From NCBI GenBank assembly GCA_009781815.1, contig WQVB01000073.1, positions 1-6,531 of the forward strand: 6,531 bases of DNA, written 5' to 3'. This stretch comes from Defluviitaleaceae bacterium (lineage in GTDB: Bacteria; Bacillota; Clostridia; Lachnospirales; WRAX01). The notes beneath the pieces are model-generated. The model worked only from the letters and a program-made list of their open reading frames with translations. It ran no database searches and had not been told where the DNA came from. Shown in pieces: positions 5,094-6,531 of this stretch. Every line of letters begins with the position of its first letter. Within the stretch, counting starts at the first letter, position 1. Made by a program: the position numbers and the translations under genes.

Positions 5094-5113
5094 ACTCTTT
5101 GTGTTTATGATTT
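5085..5113 (+). other. AT-rich hairpin overlapping the zinc-ribbon stop codon
   Basis: AAATCATAAAC (5085-5095) and GTTTATGATTT (5103-5113) form an 11-bp perfect stem with a 7-nt loop. The left arm includes the final serine codon and the TAA stop (5091-5093). No T-run follows, so it is not a terminator by itself. It could protect the 3' end of the coding region or be a side effect of local base composition. Confidence 0.55.
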
Positions 5114-5138
5114 GCTAGAGATTTATATGAAACAAAAA

Positions 5139-5170
5139 CGGACGCCTAATGCGATGGCGTCCGATTTTTT
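5139..5170 (+). terminator. Intrinsic terminator of the two-gene unit
   Basis: CGGACGCC (5139-5146) and GGCGTCCG (5156-5163) form a perfect 8-bp GC-rich stem around a 9-nt loop. It is preceded by AAAAA and followed by A and T6 (5165-5170). This is the strongest terminator in the window. Confidence 0.93.
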
Positions 5171-5193
5171 GTTATAATTGGTGCTGGTGGAGG

Positions 5194-5247
5194 ATTGCGG
5201 GTCGAGTTTCGCTTAAAACCGAGCTCAACCGAGGGTCCCGCAATGAC
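5194..5247 (-). repeat. Palindromic unit, ATTGCGGG stem, interrupted by 29 nt
   Basis: ATTGCGGG (5194-5201), loop TCGAG (5202-5206), a 29-nt insert (5207-5235), one extra T, then CCCGCAATGAC (5237-5247). Without the insert it would be the same unit as 11-34 with an A-to-G change in the loop. It lies between the terminator at 5170 and the second composite element. Confidence 0.75.
5207..5235 (+). repeat. 29-nt insert in a palindrome loop, copy 2
   Basis: Begins TTTCGCTTAAAACC and ends CAACCGAGGG. It has the same length as the block at 1451-1479 and differs at three positions (insert positions 15, 25 and 27), all A there and G here. It sits at the same place, directly after the loop, but in a palindrome of a different stem family. 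Confidence 0.8.
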
Positions 5248-5256
5248 AAAAATGTG

Positions 5257-5377
5257 CGTCATCCCGTGCTTGACACGGGATCTATGTGGGGTAGTGCATG
5301 CCTAATTAAGGTTGCCCTTCTCCGATTAGATCGGAGCCTGCCCTCAGCTTGACTGGGGGTGTCAAGCACGGGATGAC
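5257..5377. mobile_element. MITE-like composite palindromic element, copy 2
   Basis: CGTCATCCCGTG at 5257-5268 is inverted as CACGGGATGACG at 5366-5377. The left palindrome has stem ATCCCGTG, loop CTTGA (5269-5273) and a perfect 8-bp stem. The core 5282-5332 is homologous to 1386-1440 (CTATGTGGG, then CCTTCTCC and ATTAGATC at its end). The right palindrome keeps only GTG, loop TCAAG and CACGGGAT. Its outer half-stem is replaced by bases that include a further hairpin, CCCTCAG (5341-5347), loop CTTGA, CTGGGGG (5353-5359). The right flank TTAGGGAAGT resembles the flank AACAGGGAAGT of copy 1. It lies 23 nt beyond the alaS stop codon and may form the 3' end of the alaS transcript. Confidence 0.65.
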
Positions 5378-5400
5378 GACTTAGGGAAGTGTATTGATGA

Positions 5401-6531
5401 TTAGACGTGTATATGAGATTTAGCTACCTCTATAGCTTTATCAACGAGGTTGGTGTCTTTTATGCCTGCTGTTGCCATGTCTGGGCGACCTCCGCCTCCG
5501 CCTCCTGTGGCGGTTGCTGCGGCTTTGACTATGTTGCCGCAATGGATGCCAGCGGCAACTGCATCTTTTGTGGCACGCACTAGGAGGCTTGCTTTGCCGT
5601 CTTTTGCGGCGGCGAAAAGCAGCACGCCATTTGGGGCGATTTTGCCGATTAAATCGTCAGATAGGTTGCGGATGGCATCCATATCTAAGCCTTCTAAAAT
5701 GGCGGAGTAGAGGGTGATGTTATCAATTTGCTCGCCTTGGTTTAATATATCGCCCAAAGCATCAGAGGCGGCAGATTGCTTGAGGGCTTCTAGCTGCTTT
5801 TGGGTTTCTTTTGAGGTTTCGATTAGTTGTTCAAGCTTGGGGGCGATGTTGCCCATGGGGGATTTTAGGAGGGTTGCTATTTGTGCTAGCTGCTCTCCAT
5901 TATTGCGGTGGTATGCAAGGGCTGCATGGCCTGCGACGGCCTCTATGCGGCGTACACCTGCGGATATGCCCGTTTCGGATAGGATTTTGAAAGGGCCTAT
6001 ATTGCCTGTGGCTGGCACGTGGGTGCCTCCGCAAAGCTCCGCCCAGAAGCCTTGAATGTCAACCACACGCACGGTGTCGCCATATTTTTCGCCAAAAAGG
6101 GCGACTGCACCTGCTTGTTTTGCATCGTCCATAGACATTTCGTTTATTATGATGGGCATGTTGCTCATTATGATGTTATTGACCTCATCTTCAACCCTTT
6201 GCACCTCTTCAGGGGTGAGGGGGGAGAAGTGGGTAAAATCAAACCTTAGCACATCGGGGCTTTTGCTTGCCCCTGCTTGGGCGATGTGGCTGCCGAGGGT
6301 TTTAACCAGCATAGCGTGGAGGATGTGGGTGGCGGAGTGATGGCGAGAGATGGCGTCTCTGCGGGCTTTGTCGGTGGTGATGGTGGCTGTGTCGCCTGTT
6401 TGGAGGCTTCCGCTTATCGCTTTACATATATGGGCAAATTGGTTGCCTGTTTTGGCACAGCTTATGATCTCGGCTTTGCCGCTGGTCGTCTCAATAATGC
6501 CAAAATCGGCTTTTTGACCGCCGCTTTCGGC
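5401..6531 (-). CDS. alaS: Alanyl-tRNA synthetase, C-terminal part (partial at window edge)
   Basis: The C-terminal 376 residues of AlaRS are present; the frame is open to base 6531 and the start and catalytic core lie outside the window. AlaRS charges tRNA-Ala in the cytosol and clears mischarged Ser and Gly through its editing domain. The visible part begins with AESGGQKADFG, the start of the second beta-barrel before the editing site. It continues with the editing-site zinc ligands HHSATH (H65 and H69 of the visible part) and ELCGGTH (C167 and H171), then ISAGVRRIEAVAG. A coiled-coil-like helical linker follows (about 229-255), and last the C-terminal DHHA1 domain with its glycine-rich GGGGGGRPDMATAG. 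No frame break is seen. The methionine codon at 6310-6312 is internal (ILHAMLVKTLG) and is not a start. The order alaS upstream of mnmA on the same strand, separated by other units, is notable because the two are neighbours in many Bacillota. Confidence 0.97.
   Translation of the reverse strand, partial: AESGGQKADFGIIETTSGKAEIISCAKTGNQFAHICKAISGSLQTGDTATITTDKARRDAISRHHSATHILHAMLVKTLGSHIAQAGASKSPDVLRFDFTHFSPLTPEEVQRVEDEVNNIIMSNMPIIINEMSMDDAKQAGAVALFGEKYGDTVRVVDIQGFWAELCGGTHVPATGNIGPFKILSETGISAGVRRIEAVAGHAALAYHRNNGEQLAQIATLLKSPMGNIAPKLEQLIETSKETQKQLEALKQSAASDALGDILNQGEQIDNITLYSAILEGLDMDAIRNLSDDLIGKIAPNGVLLFAAAKDGKASLLVRATKDAVAAGIHCGNIVKAAATATGGGGGGRPDMATAGIKDTNLVDKAIEVAKSHIHV

Noticed and set aside
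5164..5178. TATAAT at 5173-5178 as a promoter after the terminator
   Set aside because: There is no -35 element at a suitable distance (TGCGAT at the 17-bp position) and no gene downstream on the plus strand.
5149..5352. 67-codon plus-strand open frame
   Set aside because: It runs from the terminator loop across the palindromic repeats, has no ribosome binding site, and its translation reflects repeat DNA.
6310..6312. Methionine codon as the start of a shorter alaS-like gene
   Set aside because: The frame continues upstream to the window edge with clear AlaRS sequence, including AESGGQ and HHSATH, so this methionine is internal.
5450..6340. Several plus-strand open frames opposite alaS
   Set aside because: They have low-complexity proline-, alanine- and serine-rich translations typical of the reverse complement of the alanine- and glycine-rich alaS coding region.

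Overview
The window reads as chromosomal DNA from a spore-forming member of the Bacillota, most likely class Clostridia. The basis is strong AAAGGAG-type ribosome binding sites, sigma-A-like promoters (TTGACA / TATACT, 17 bp apart), a PdaA-type deacetylase of the spore-cortex family, a YitT-family membrane protein, and Clostridia-like MnmA and AlaRS sequences. The genus cannot be read from the sequence.

Layout from left to right. On the minus strand, mnmA (tRNA 2-thiouridylase) occupies 61-1137, with a good promoter at 1213-1241 and a palindromic repeat in its leader. Positions 1138-1625 hold no gene and are filled with nested palindromic repeats. On the plus strand, a pdaA-like polysaccharide deacetylase (1626-2414, TTG start) ends in a strong terminator. 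A second repeat-filled gap (2472-2734) leads to a sigma-A promoter and a lipoprotein gene (2804-3349). A bidirectional terminator at 3407-3436 separates that gene from the convergent yitT-family gene (3447-4307, minus). A divergent promoter with nine G in its spacer then drives a two-gene plus-strand unit: an unrecognised 163-residue protein (4467-4958) and a 38-residue zinc-ribbon protein (4977-5093), closed by a terminator at 5139-5170. A third repeat cluster (5194-5377) precedes the 3' part of alaS (5401-6531, minus), which runs off the right edge.

The two housekeeping tRNA genes, mnmA and alaS, lie on the same strand about 4.3 kb apart, with unrelated short transcription units between them. 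Each gap beside them carries palindromic repeats. I see no evidence that the intervening genes form one pathway: pdaA points to sporulation, the lipoprotein to the cell surface, YitT to the membrane, and the 163-aa/zinc-ribbon pair is unassigned.

The most unusual content is non-coding. At least nine small palindromic units share a CTTGA (or CTCGA) loop but have different stems. Two of them, with different stems, carry nearly the same 29-nt insertion at the same place, directly after the loop. A separate repeat family also has an insertion in its loop. The other notable signal is the G9 tract inside the promoter of the unassigned two-gene operon, a classical arrangement for phase-variable transcription.
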